Source: Nitrospiria bacterium
Lineage (GTDB): Bacteria; Nitrospirota; UBA9217
DNA length: 32,513 bases
Direction: 5' to 3'
Assembly: GCA_919902495.1 (NCBI GenBank)
Contig: CAKKRC010000006.1
Location: forward strand, 1 to 32,513
The notes beneath the pieces were generated by a model that was not told the origin of the DNA, did not search any database, and saw only the letters and a list, made by a program, of their open reading frames with translations. Positions 1 to 7,330 of this stretch are shown piece after piece. The translations under genes and the position numbers were made by a program. The stretch's first letter is position 1; each line of letters starts with the position of its first letter.

Positions 1-1
1 G

Positions 2-766
2 GCCGAGGAAGCCTCGGCCTCCATCGAGGAGATGAACGCCACGATCAAGCAGAACGCGGACAACGCCTCACAGACCGAGAAGATGGCATTGAAGTCTGCG
101 GCTGACGCCCAGGAGAGCGGAAAGGCGGTGACCGAGGCTGTGGCCGCCATGAAGGACATCGCGGCAAAGATCTCGGTCATCGGCGAGATCGCCCGGCAGA
201 CGAACCTGCTCGCGCTGAACGCCGCCATCGAGGCGGCCCGGGCGGGTGAGCACGGCAAGGGATTCGCCGTGGTGGCTTCCGAGGTCCGGAAGCTCGCGGA
301 GCGCAGCCAGGCGGCCGCCGGCGAGATCAGCCAGCTCTCCACGTCCAGCGTGGAGGTGGCCGAGCGTGCTGGCCAGCTGCTCTCAAAGCTCGTGCCGGAC
401 ATCCAGAAGACCGCTGAGCTGGTGCAGGAGATCAGCGCCGCGAGCAAGGAGCAGACCTCCGGGGCCGACCAGATAAACGCTTCCATACAGCAGCTCAATC
501 GCGTGATCCAGCAGAACGCGGGAGCCGCCGAGGAGATGTCGTCCACCGCCGAGGAACTGGCTTCGCAGGCCGGGCAGCTTCAGAGCGCGGTGGCATTCTT
601 CAAGGTAAGCAACGGGGGTGCTCAGGTTTCGCATAAAATACCTGTCGCCCATCTCGCCAAACCGATGATTACCGCGCCGGTTAAGCGTTCGGGTGCGGCC
701 ATCAATATGGGGCATGAAGTCAAAGGCAGGGCTGATGTCCGCGATCTCGAGTTTGAGAAATATTAG
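2..766 (+). CDS. Methyl-accepting chemotaxis protein, C-terminal part (5' end outside window)
   Basis: This is the cytoplasmic signalling half of a chemoreceptor. It should form the long antiparallel coiled-coil hairpin that binds CheW and CheA at its tip. The reading frame is open from base 2, so the sensor and membrane part lies upstream of the window. The highly conserved hairpin tip is visible ([18 protein letters not shown], then [18 protein letters not shown]), flanked by Ala/Glu/Gln-rich heptads of the methylation helices. The protein ends about 55 residues after the coiled coil with a variable tail and no obvious CheR-binding pentapeptide. The internal ATG at 32 is not a real start because the homology runs through it. 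The ligand cannot be inferred without the N-terminus. No other chemotaxis gene is visible nearby. The family call is very secure. Confidence 0.95.
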   Translation, partial: AEEASASIEEMNATIKQNADNASQTEKMALKSAADAQESGKAVTEAVAAMKDIAAKISVIGEIARQTNLLALNAAIEAARAGEHGKGFAVVASEVRKLAERSQAAAGEISQLSTSSVEVAERAGQLLSKLVPDIQKTAELVQEISAASKEQTSGADQINASIQQLNRVIQQNAGAAEEMSSTAEELASQAGQLQSAVAFFKVSNGGAQVSHKIPVAHLAKPMITAPVKRSGAAINMGHEVKGRADVRDLEFEKY

Positions 767-900
767 AGACCGAGGACAGACAACAGCCCGCTGTCAGCTG
801 CTGTATTTGCATAAACACTCTAAGGTGGGGGGGGTGATGAGCACAGCGCCGATTTATAGTTATTCAAACATGTACTAAAATTAAAGTAATGGGAGGTTTC

Positions 901-1467
901 ATGAAGAAGACTTTACTGATCGTTTCTGCAGTTATCGCTGCTGGACTTTGTTCCTTTTCACCGGCACAGGCTACTGATCGGACCAGCGTAGTGGATTCGC
1001 TTGCACTGGATAGTTACGAGCAGCGCAAGCCGACCCTGGATATGGCAAATAAGGCGGCCTATAAAAAGGGCTTGACCCTGGAAGCCCTGGGTAAGACCTG
1101 CAAGCTCCTGCCTGTCCGGGTCGGAGCGATCCTCACCGGCCAGGCTCCTTTAGAGAAAGCTGCACAGGATTGCCTGGAAAAAGAGCTTGACCTGAAAGCC
1201 GGCTCGTTGGCCCCCTTGGCGCCTCCTCCGGTACGCTGGCAAAGCGGCGCTATTTATCGCATGCACGAGGCGATAGAGGTGTATGGGCCGGCAATGCAGC
1301 GCTGGATGAATGAACGGTTCGGCGATATGATCATGTCGGCCATCGACTTCAACATAACCGTCGAGGAGACCAAGGGCTCCCATGGTGAGCGCCGCATGCG
1401 CATCATTTTCGATGGTAAGGCGCTGCCCTACTCGAAAGACGAGGGATGGAAGCCGGCAGCCCCGTGA
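901..1467 (+). CDS. cynS: Cyanase (cyanate hydratase) with N-terminal signal peptide
   Basis: Cyanase converts cyanate and bicarbonate to ammonia and CO2 and normally works as a cytosolic decamer. Here the 188-residue product begins with a Lys-Lys pair, a hydrophobic stretch and a likely signal-peptidase site (AQA|TD after residue 24). After that it follows the cyanase fold: an N-terminal helical domain, then the catalytic domain with IYRMHEAIEVYGP and FGDMIMSAIDF. Catalytic Arg120, Glu123 and Ser146 correspond to E. coli Arg96, Glu99 and Ser122 at a constant offset of 24, so the leader looks like an addition to an otherwise full-length enzyme. The start at 901 is preceded by GGGAGG at about 891-896; an in-frame ATG at 889 overlaps that site and is less likely. 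No cyanate transporter or carbonic anhydrase gene is adjacent. The enzyme family is secure from motifs; export is inferred from the leader. Confidence 0.88.
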   Translation: MKKTLLIVSAVIAAGLCSFSPAQATDRTSVVDSLALDSYEQRKPTLDMANKAAYKKGLTLEALGKTCKLLPVRVGAILTGQAPLEKAAQDCLEKELDLKAGSLAPLAPPPVRWQSGAIYRMHEAIEVYGPAMQRWMNERFGDMIMSAIDFNITVEETKGSHGERRMRIIFDGKALPYSKDEGWKPAAP

Positions 1468-1560
1468 TTATTGCGGCCGGCCGTCAGTTCCTACCATGTC
1501 CACTCAGTTGCGACAGAGTGGTAGACGCCCTTGCAGGACGTTAGCCAGGCATAAAAAATA

Positions 1561-1595
1561 CGGCAGGAGGACCTTCCCTCCTGCCGAAATATTTT
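1561..1595 (+). terminator. Rho-independent terminator after cynS
   Basis: A perfect 10-bp stem (CGGCAGGAGG / CCTCCTGCCG, 1561-1570 and 1577-1586) with a 6-nt loop is followed by AAATATTTT. An A-rich stretch lies just before it, so it could also act on the other strand. It lies about 95 bp after the cyanase stop. Confidence 0.75.
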
Positions 1596-1675
1596 GGCGG
1601 TTGAAATCTTCTCGAGTTTCCTCCACCCTCAAGAGTATTCATTTTTCATAGCTCCCTTCTCGCGAGACTGTCCAG

Positions 1676-1720
1676 CTACCCGTACAGGTAGTTACATAGA
1701 TCGGAGAAAATCAGTATATT
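1676..1720 (+). promoter_or_regulatory. Dyad operator (7-2-7) plus -10 box upstream of the receiver gene
   Basis: The imperfect dyad CTACCCG-TA-CAGGTAG (1676-1691) lies exactly 23 bp upstream of a -10-like TATATT (1715-1720). The -35 region has no good match to TTGACA. The predicted start would be near 1727, which puts the dyad centre near -43, a class II activator position. The same arrangement occurs at 2364-2408. The 1468-1799 gap otherwise holds only the terminator at 1561. Confidence 0.5.
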
Positions 1721-1799
1721 GAAATTGCCCTCAAGGCAGCATGCCGGCTGATCCACTGCAATCGGCGCGAAATGGGCTTGCTCACGGATCCTATTGAGA

Positions 1800-2180
1800 A
1801 TGAAACAGCAACAGGAACGATCTATCCTCGTGATCGACGATAACGCTCCGCTGCGAACAGAGCTCGGCACGCTGCTGGAGAACGGTGGTTGGTGTGTAAC
1901 GCTCTGCGAGGACGGCTCTACGGCCATCCGGAGCGTGACTGCCAGGTCGTATGACGCCGTCCTTATCGATTTCAGCCTGCCCGACATCCGGGGGCACGTG
2001 GTCACGGAGATGCTCCGCATGATCATTCCCCGGGCGTGCATCATCGGTATCAGCTTCCGGGACCGGAAGGAGGAATTCCTGGCCGCCGGCGCCGATGCCT
2101 TTCTCCTGAAGCCCTTTGATATCGACGAGGTGAACAGGATCGCGGGAATGAGCGGGTCAGAGACGAGGGGCATGGCCTGA
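1800..2180 (+). CDS. Single-domain response regulator (receiver only)
   Basis: This CheY-like receiver of about 126 residues has no output domain. It carries the acidic pocket (VIDDN), the phospho-acceptor Asp57 in VLIDFSLPD, the switch Ser85 and the conserved Lys104 in LLKPF. It would receive phosphate from a histidine kinase and act through protein contacts or as a phosphate sink. The ATG at 1800 is chosen; a TTG at 1794 would add two residues, and neither has a strong Shine-Dalgarno sequence. No kinase gene is adjacent, so it may be an orphan. It shares an operator/promoter layout with the promoter at 2364-2408, so it may belong to one regulon with the response regulator starting at 2789. 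Confidence 0.85.
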   Translation: MKQQQERSILVIDDNAPLRTELGTLLENGGWCVTLCEDGSTAIRSVTARSYDAVLIDFSLPDIRGHVVTEMLRMIIPRACIIGISFRDRKEEFLAAGADAFLLKPFDIDEVNRIAGMSGSETRGMA

Positions 2181-2197
2181 TCAAGGGAATTGAAGCT

Positions 2198-2213
2198 CTG
2201 CAGCTAGCTGCAG
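2198..2213. other. 16-bp perfect palindrome
   Basis: CTGCAGCTAGCTGCAG is a perfect palindrome 18 bp after the receiver gene. It has no T-tract after it, so it is a poor terminator; it may be a protein-binding site. It opens the 608-bp gap at 2181-2788. The rest of that gap holds the dyad promoter at 2364-2408, a possible hairpin at 2429-2475 and the promoter at 2603-2631. Confidence 0.35.
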
Positions 2214-2363
2214 GGAATCTTAATCCTATATGCTAGGCGCTCGCTAACCTCCCAAGCTACGGAGAATGAGCTCGCTCCTGGATCTAAGGACGGCATGTGC
2301 AATAACAAGGACGGGGTCGTATGCCCTGCCCTTTTATTTTGTCATCAGCGCAAAAAAATATAC

Positions 2364-2408
2364 CTACCCGAACGGGTAGTATCCATTCCGATATAAACTT
2401 CGTATAAT
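2364..2408 (+). promoter_or_regulatory. Dyad operator (7-2-7) plus -10 box TATAAT
   Basis: CTACCCG-AA-CGGGTAG (2364-2379) has perfect 7-bp arms around a 2-bp spacer and lies 23 bp before a consensus TATAAT (2403-2408). The -35 position (about 2380-2385) is poor, as expected for an activator-dependent promoter. NarL-family regulators are known to bind inverted heptamers with 2-bp spacing. A start near 2415 would give a leader of about 375 nt before the gene at 2789, or a separate small RNA. Confidence 0.55.
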
Positions 2409-2428
2409 TACATTGTGCCTGAAACTCT

Positions 2429-2475
2429 GATGTGCTTATGAATGATAGTGTACATCATAATCGTCAGCACACATC
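2429..2475 (+). other. Possible structured leader hairpin
   Basis: Directly after the predicted start, GATGTGC (2429-2435) can pair with GCACACATC (2467-2475, two bulged bases), and inside it ATGAT (2442-2446) pairs with ATCAT (2454-2458). No coding sequence with a good ribosome binding site follows before 2789. This is a weak structural suggestion only. Confidence 0.25.
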
Positions 2476-2602
2476 CCGCGGAAATGGCTTTTATGACAGT
2501 TGCATCCTGTCCTTTAGCACAAACTTCCGATCAGCACGCATGCCTCCTGAAAGGAACTTTACGTCCAGCCGGAGCAGGCATTGTTAACCAGGAATTAATT
2601 TC

Positions 2603-2631
2603 TTGACAATAAAATACCGTACTCATATACT
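2603..2631 (+). promoter_or_regulatory. Sigma-70-type promoter of the tandem-HTH response regulator
   Basis: The -35 hexamer TTGACA (2603-2608), a spacer of exactly 17 bp and the -10 hexamer TATACT (2626-2631) are near consensus. A start near 2638 gives a leader of about 150 nt before the ATG at 2789. With the activator-type promoter at 2364-2408, the gene may have one constitutive and one regulated promoter. Confidence 0.65.
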
Positions 2632-2788
2632 TTCATACTTCATTCACTTTCAATCGACCTCTCGTGACCTTATGAAAAATTGCGCGTAAAACAGGTGACC
2701 ATGATGACTTCACGCTTTTCACATCATCTCCGTATCGCTATGACAGGCGCATCGTCTTTGGCCCCAGTTTGATCGAAAGGGGAGCCGC

Positions 2789-3622
2789 ATGAGCATACGG
2801 ATACTTCTTGTGGACGATCACCAGATGTTGCGCGAAGGCTTTCGATCGCTGATTTCCGAACAATCGAACTTGACGGTAATCGCGGAGGCCGAGGACGGCA
2901 GGTCGGCGGTTCAACTGGCGGCCAAGCTGTCGCCGGATGTCGTGGTCATGGACATTTCGATGCCCGGGATGAACGGTATTGAGGCCGCGCGGCAGATCCT
3001 GATCGCCAACCCCGTCGTGAAGATCTTGGCCCTGTCAATGCATCTGGACCGGCGCATGGTGCTGGAAATGTTCAAAGCAGGCGCTTCCGGCTATCTTCAC
3101 AAGGAATGCGCCTTTGACGAGGTCGTCCGGGCCGTGCAGGTCGTTGCGTCGAACGTCGTCTATCTCAGTCCGAAGATCGCAGACATTCTTTTCAAGGATT
3201 ATGGCCACCGCGTCCAGAAGGGAGAACTATCACCGGTATCCGGGATGCCAGAGCGTGAACGGGCGGTCCTTCAACTTATGGAGGAAGGCAAAGATATGAG
3301 AGAGATCGCGTCCCTTCTTCATACCAGCATCAAGAATGCCGAGTCCTGCCGCGTGCAGATGATCCTCGATCATATCCTTCCGCATCTTCTCAGTGCACAG
3401 AACGACACGGTGGCGGGCTTGGACGTTTCTCTGACGCCGCGGGAATGTGAGATCATGATCTGGGTCAAGGACGGCAAGAGCACCAGTGAGATCGCATCCA
3501 TTCTCAATATCAGCCAGGACACCGTGAAATTTCATATGAAAAATGTATTTCAGAAACTCGGTGCGACCAGCCGGTCGCAGGCAATCGCCATTGCGATCGA
3601 GAACAAGCTCGTTGAATCCTGA
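2789..3622 (+). CDS. NarL/FixJ-type response regulator with two LuxR-type HTH modules
   Basis: The 277-residue product is longer than the roughly 210 residues usual for this family. Residues 1-120 form a receiver with Asp9/Asp10, phospho-acceptor Asp55 (VVVMDISMPGMNG), Ser83 and Lys105. Residues about 147-195 resemble a LuxR HTH (MPERERAVLQLMEEGKDMREI) with a degenerate recognition helix (IKNAESCRVQ). Residues 214-270 are a second, better conserved HTH (LTPRECEI, GKSTSEIASILNISQDTVKF). The start has a strong AAGGGGAG site. The protein is presumably a DNA-binding transcription factor controlled by phosphorylation; its kinase is not in the window. The two 7-2-7 dyads upstream are plausible targets. 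The receiver and second HTH are certain; reading the middle segment as a decayed HTH is my interpretation. Confidence 0.9.
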   Translation: MSIRILLVDDHQMLREGFRSLISEQSNLTVIAEAEDGRSAVQLAAKLSPDVVVMDISMPGMNGIEAARQILIANPVVKILALSMHLDRRMVLEMFKAGASGYLHKECAFDEVVRAVQVVASNVVYLSPKIADILFKDYGHRVQKGELSPVSGMPERERAVLQLMEEGKDMREIASLLHTSIKNAESCRVQMILDHILPHLLSAQNDTVAGLDVSLTPRECEIMIWVKDGKSTSEIASILNISQDTVKFHMKNVFQKLGATSRSQAIAIAIENKLVES

Positions 3623-3825
3623 TCATGCCGGATCGGGCCCCTCCCACGGCAGCCGCTCTCTCGTCCCCTGGAAAGATTTAGTTGAGAATGGGCACGGCCG
3701 GGATCGCCGCGAAACTAGAGCACGGGTCATCATGGCTCGGCTTTTCGACCGACCTTCCACAACCTTTCTAGCAGGACACCCTCTATCTAATACATAAACA
3801 AAATATACAACGACAAAGAGTCTAC

Positions 3826-3854
3826 TTGCTATCTGCTAGAAAATAATGTATAGT
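3826..3854 (+). promoter_or_regulatory. Promoter of a short transcript upstream of rhlE
   Basis: TTGCTA (3826-3831), a 17-bp spacer and TATAGT (3849-3854) form a reasonable sigma-70 promoter. Transcription starting near 3861 would meet a strong terminator about 115 nt later, before the helicase gene. Most of the rest of the 3623-4054 gap shows no recognisable feature. Confidence 0.45.
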
Positions 3855-3860
3855 GTCCTT

Positions 3861-3978
3861 GCTCAGCTCACGTGATATTGTATTTGAAGCGGCTTATAAC
3901 AACGAAGGATGTCGGCTCAAATCCGGACCCCGCTACTAACCGATCCAAAGGCTCAGGGCATCTTCCCTGGGCCTTTTT
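3861..3978 (+). ncRNA. Putative short RNA or attenuated leader with tRNA-like 3' half
   Basis: Between a promoter and a terminator lies about 115 nt without a credible ORF. Bases 3911-3936 look like the T-arm and 3' acceptor half of a tRNA: GTCGG, a CTCAAAT loop, CCGGA, then CCCCGCTA. The upstream part does not fold into a convincing D-arm, anticodon arm or acceptor 5' strand (only about four of seven acceptor pairs can form), so it is not an intact tRNA. It could be a tRNA relic, a small regulatory RNA, or the 5' leader of rhlE with an attenuator. Confidence 0.35.
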
Positions 3979-3980
3979 CT
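3947..3980 (+). terminator. Strong intrinsic terminator upstream of rhlE
   Basis: AAGGCTCAGGG pairs with CCCTGGGCCTT over 11 bp (one G-T pair, 6-nt loop), followed by a T-rich tail (TTTCTTT). It ends about 75 bp before the helicase start, so it either closes the short RNA unit or acts as an attenuator. Confidence 0.75.
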
Positions 3981-4054
3981 TTGATCCGTGCGGCCGTTCC
4001 CCCGCGACCGGGAACGTACCGTAAATAAACAAGTCGCGAAGAAAGAAGGAAGCA

Positions 4055-5476
4055 ATGAATTTCAGTTCGTTCAAGCTCCACCCCCAGATCATGGCCGGCG
4101 TCGAAGCAGCCGGCTACAAGACGCCGACGCCCATCCAGAAACAGGCGATCCCGCCGGTCATGGAAGGCCAGGACGTCATGGGCCTGGCCCAGACCGGGAC
4201 CGGCAAGACAGCGGCCTTCGTACTGCCGATCCTGGAACGCCTGCTGACCGGGCCGCGAAGCAAGGTCCGCGCACTGATCATCGCCCCGACGAGGGAACTG
4301 GCCGAGCAGATCAACGATTCGATCGTTGACCTCGGCCGCCAGACGAAGCTGCGCAGCATGACCGTGTACGGCGGCGTCGGCATCAATCCCCAGATCCAGA
4401 AGCTGCGCACCGGCGTCGAGATCATCGTGGCCTGTCCCGGCCGCCTGCTCGACCACCTCAAACAGCGCACGGCGGACCTCGCCCATCTCGAAGTGCTCGT
4501 GCTGGATGAGGCGGACCGCATGTTCGACATGGGGTTCCTGCCCGATATCCGGCGGATCCTGAAATATGTGCCGGTGAAGCGCCAGACACTGCTGTTCTCG
4601 GCCACCATGCCCGATGATATCCGCCACCTGGCCCATGAGATCCTGCACAAGCCGGTCACCGTGCAGGTGGGGATGACCGCCCCGGTGAACACGGTGTCCC
4701 ACGCGCTCTACCCCGTCGAACAGCATCTCAAGACAGGGCTCCTGATGGAACTGCTGCGCCATACCAATACGGAGTCCGTTCTTATCTTCACGCGGACGAA
4801 GCACCGCGCCAAGCGCATCGGGCAGCAGTTGGAGAAGGCGGGCTACAAGGCCGCGTCGCTGCAGGGGAACCTGTCGCAGAACAGGCGTCAGGAGGCCCTC
4901 GACGGGTTCCGGGACGGTTCGTACCAGATCCTCGTGGCCACGGACATCGCGGCCCGCGGCATCGACGTCTCGAGCATCTCCCATGTCATCAACTACGATA
5001 TTCCCGATACGGTCGACGCCTACACGCACCGCATCGGCCGCACCGGACGCGCCGCGAAGACCGGCGACGCATTCACCTTCGTGACCCATGAGGACGAGCC
5101 GCTGGTCAGGAGCATCGAACGGGTGCTGGGTGACAAGATCGAACGGCGCACGCTCAAGGACTTCGATTACAAGAAAGCGGCGCCCGCCCGCGACGCGGAG
5201 TTCGCACGCCCGCCGCGCGAGCCCCAGCGCCGCCGCGTCCCGGCACGTCCCGAGCAGGGAAGGGGGCATGCTACGACTCCTGCACGGCCGAAGAGCCATC
5301 ACGCCGGACCGGCAAAGACCGGGGAGCGCGGCGCCACCGCGTCGTCTCACCGGGCGCATCCGTCCTCGCCGGCAAAGGCCGGCGCTTCACGCGGAACATC
5401 CACCCATCAGACATATGGATCACGCGTTCACAAGGACAGCGCATCCAGGCCCGGCTCCGGCAGCCGCAGGCCGTAA
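4055..5476 (+). CDS. rhlE: DEAD-box ATP-dependent RNA helicase, RhlE type
   Basis: The protein unwinds RNA duplexes with ATP, typically in ribosome assembly, mRNA decay and cold adaptation. Motifs appear in order: Q motif near [10 protein letters not shown] (24-33), motif I AQTGTGKT (45-52), Ia PTREL (78-82), Ib CPGR (127-130), motif II DEAD (151-154), motif III SAT (182-184), and later [10 protein letters not shown] and HRIGRTGR of the second RecA domain. The tail beyond about residue 380 is Arg/Pro/Ala/Ser-rich and low-complexity, as in RhlE proteins. The start at 4055 has a purine-rich GGAAG site. A terminator just upstream suggests the gene may be controlled by attenuation, and a terminator downstream (5658) closes the unit. 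Family is certain; RhlE rather than another subgroup is likely. Confidence 0.92.
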   Translation: MNFSSFKLHPQIMAGVEAAGYKTPTPIQKQAIPPVMEGQDVMGLAQTGTGKTAAFVLPILERLLTGPRSKVRALIIAPTRELAEQINDSIVDLGRQTKLRSMTVYGGVGINPQIQKLRTGVEIIVACPGRLLDHLKQRTADLAHLEVLVLDEADRMFDMGFLPDIRRILKYVPVKRQTLLFSATMPDDIRHLAHEILHKPVTVQVGMTAPVNTVSHALYPVEQHLKTGLLMELLRHTNTESVLIFTRTKHRAKRIGQQLEKAGYKAASLQGNLSQNRRQEALDGFRDGSYQILVATDIAARGIDVSSISHVINYDIPDTVDAYTHRIGRTGRAAKTGDAFTFVTHEDEPLVRSIERVLGDKIERRTLKDFDYKKAAPARDAEFARPPREPQRRRVPARPEQGRGHATTPARPKSHHAGPAKTGERGATASSHRAHPSSPAKAGASRGTSTHQTYGSRVHKDSASRPGSGSRRP

Positions 5477-5520
5477 GGAGCATAAGGTTCGAACCACCTC
5501 CCCAACCCCTATCATAATTC

Positions 5521-5557
5521 CCCTCACCCCTGCCCCTCTCCCTCGGAGGGGAGAGGG
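5521..5557. repeat. Palindromic dispersed repeat (R1)
   Basis: A C-rich tag (CCCTCACCCCTG) leads into a hairpin with 9-bp arms CCCTCTCCC and GGGAGAGGG. It has the same tag-then-hairpin layout as the repeats at 16577 and 17048 and forms an inverted pair with the unit at 5602. Confidence 0.65.
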
Positions 5558-5601
5558 AAAAAGGGAGAGGGTGCTTCATGATCGAGGGGCAATAAAGAGT
5601 T

Positions 5602-5635
5602 CCTCCCCTTGCTAAGGGGAGGTCAGGTGGGGTGA
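5602..5635. repeat. Palindromic dispersed repeat (R2)
   Basis: Hairpin arms CCTCCCCTT and AAGGGGAGG are followed by the tag GTCAGGTGGGGT. It differs from the unit at 16647-16679 by a single base in the shared part. R1 and R2 face each other like a two-unit mosaic element. The 5477-5763 gap holds these repeats and the terminator. Confidence 0.75.
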
Positions 5636-5657
5636 CATCAGCTGCATTAACCATCAC

Positions 5658-5688
5658 AGGCCCGGGGAAATCTCCCCGGGCCTTCTTT
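5658..5688 (+). terminator. Intrinsic terminator between rhlE and the ABC exporter
   Basis: AGGCCCGGGGA and TCCCCGGGCCT form a perfect 11-bp stem with an AATC loop (5658-5683), followed by a T-rich TCTTT. Confidence 0.75.
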
Positions 5689-5763
5689 GTAGAATATTGC
5701 TGACGAATTAGCCTCTCCATGGTATATTTTTAGCTGCATAAGCCGGGACCATCGGACACCTCT

Positions 5764-6495
5764 ATGGACATCGTATCTGCACAAAAATTATCGAAGGAAT
5801 ACGGCATCGTCAAGGCCGTGGACGGCATCGACTTCGCGATCGCGCCGGGGGAATGCTTCGGCTTCCTGGGACCCAATGGAGCGGGTAAGACCACGGTGAT
5901 GCGCATCATCTCGTGCTTTCTCCCGCCCACATCGGGCACGGTCACGGTCTTCGGGACGGACGTGACCCGCGAACCGTCTGCCATCAAGGCGCGTCTGGGC
6001 GTCATGCCCCAGGAAGACAATCTGGACCCGGACCTCTCGTTGTTCGAAAACCTCATCGTCTATGCCCGGTACTTCGACATACCGAAAAAGAAATCAGTCC
6101 CGATCGCCGATGAACTGCTGACGTTCGTGGAACTTCAGGACCGGGGCCGCATGAACATCAAGGAACTTTCAGGCGGGATGAAGCGCAGGCTTCTGCTCGC
6201 GCGGTCCCTGGTGAACAGCCCGGAGATCCTTATCCTCGACGAACCAACGACCGGACTGGACCCCCACAGCAGGCGGGCGGTCTGGGAAAAATTGAACAAG
6301 CTCAAGTTCAACAACACCACGCTGCTGCTCACGACCCATTACATGGAGGAGGCGGAGAGGCTCTGCGACCGTGTCGCCATCATGGACTCGGGGCGTATCA
6401 TAACGATCGATACGCCGCAGAACCTGATGCTGCTGCACGGCGGCAACCTCGAGGACGTGTACCTGAAGCTCACCGGGAGGAACCTTGCAGATTAA
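5764..6495 (+). CDS. ABC-2 type exporter ATP-binding subunit, NodI/DrrA-like
   Basis: This is the nucleotide-binding subunit of an ABC-2 exporter, expected on the cytoplasmic face of the inner membrane. Walker A GPNGAGKT is at 36-43, the signature LSGGM at 135-139, Walker B ILILDEPT at 155-162, and the switch His192 in LTTHYMEEAE. At 243 residues it is a single ATPase domain without the long C-terminal extension of some DrrA proteins. The permease gene follows with an 11-bp overlap, so the two are translationally coupled. The sequence resembles NodI and other small-molecule or polysaccharide exporters, but no biosynthetic gene nearby points to a substrate. Confidence 0.93.
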   Translation: MDIVSAQKLSKEYGIVKAVDGIDFAIAPGECFGFLGPNGAGKTTVMRIISCFLPPTSGTVTVFGTDVTREPSAIKARLGVMPQEDNLDPDLSLFENLIVYARYFDIPKKKSVPIADELLTFVELQDRGRMNIKELSGGMKRRLLLARSLVNSPEILILDEPTTGLDPHSRRAVWEKLNKLKFNNTTLLLTTHYMEEAERLCDRVAIMDSGRIITIDTPQNLMLLHGGNLEDVYLKLTGRNLAD

Positions 6496-7240
6496 GCGCG
6501 CCTGGAGGGTCCTGCAGCGGCACTGGACCGTGTACACCAAGCTCTACAAGTCGAGCTTCGCCCTGAACTTCATCGAGCCGGTCCTGTATCTCGTGGCAAT
6601 GGGGATGGGGCTTGGCGTGTTCGTGCAGGACATCAACGGCCAGCCCTACATAAAGTTCATCGGGCCGGGCATCATCGCATCATCGTCCATGTTCGCCGCG
6701 GTCTATGAGTGCACCTACGGCACCTATATCCGGATGACCTTTCAGAGGACCTTCGACGCCATCCTGGCAACGCCCGTGAACCTCGACGACCTGATCGCCG
6801 CGGAACTCGCCTGGGCCGCGGTCAAGAGCGTCATCTATGGCCTCACCATCATGCTCGTGGTTGCCCTCTTCGGCCTGGTGGATTCTCCGCTCCTGCTGCT
6901 CGCGGTCCCGGTCATCTTCCTGTGCGGCCTGATCTTCGCCGAGGTCTCGATGATCACTACGGCGCTGGTCCCGGGCATCGACTCCTTCAGCTATTTCTAC
7001 ACGCTCTTCATGACCCCGCTCTTTCTCTTCTCCGGCGTCTTCTTTCCCGTGGAAACGCTGCCCAGCGCCGTCGCCGGCATAGCCTGGTTCACTCCGCTCT
7101 ATCACCTGGTGAACATCTGCCGGGCCTTCGCTGCGGGACACGTTGACCATGTGTTCGGGAGCATCGTCTGGATCGTGGTCGTCGCTGCGGCCCTTGCTCC
7201 GGTGCCGTTCAGGCTGATGAGACGGAGGGTAATACAGTAA
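6485..7240 (+). CDS. ABC-2 type exporter permease, NodJ-like
   Basis: This is the membrane subunit partnering the upstream ATPase. The 251-residue protein has about six hydrophobic segments (for example around LNFIEPVLYLVAMGMGLGVF, VIYGLTIMLVVALFG and LLLAVPVIFLCGLIF) and the NodJ-like stretch TPLFLFSGVFFPVETLP. Translation probably starts at the TTG at 6485, inside the end of the ATPase gene; the overlap supports this rare start. The gene ends 10 bp before a short tandem repeat. Substrate unknown. Confidence 0.9.
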   Translation: MQIKRAWRVLQRHWTVYTKLYKSSFALNFIEPVLYLVAMGMGLGVFVQDINGQPYIKFIGPGIIASSSMFAAVYECTYGTYIRMTFQRTFDAILATPVNLDDLIAAELAWAAVKSVIYGLTIMLVVALFGLVDSPLLLLAVPVIFLCGLIFAEVSMITTALVPGIDSFSYFYTLFMTPLFLFSGVFFPVETLPSAVAGIAWFTPLYHLVNICRAFAAGHVDHVFGSIVWIVVVAAALAPVPFRLMRRRVIQ

Positions 7241-7250
7241 GGCGGACAAA

Positions 7251-7280
7251 TTGCGGATTTCGGATTGCGGATTGCGGATT
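7251..7280. repeat. Short tandem repeat of GCGGATT-like units
   Basis: Four units of the pattern TTGCGGAT/TTCGGAT stand in tandem just after the ABC permease stop. It is one of several intergenic repeats in this window that begin right behind a stop codon. Confidence 0.6.
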
Positions 7281-7330
7281 GAACGTCAAAGTCTATGACC
7301 CTTGACCCTGTCTTACCTAAAGGAGGGGAC

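Noticed and set aside
2484-2606. 40-codon ORF between the two promoters
   Set aside because: No ribosome binding site and no known pattern; its end runs into the -35 of the next promoter.
3953-5359. Long open frame antisense to rhlE (468 codons)
   Set aside because: It mirrors a certain DEAD-box gene in GC-rich DNA; no family pattern, and it is His/Arg/Asp/Gly-rich as such shadows are.
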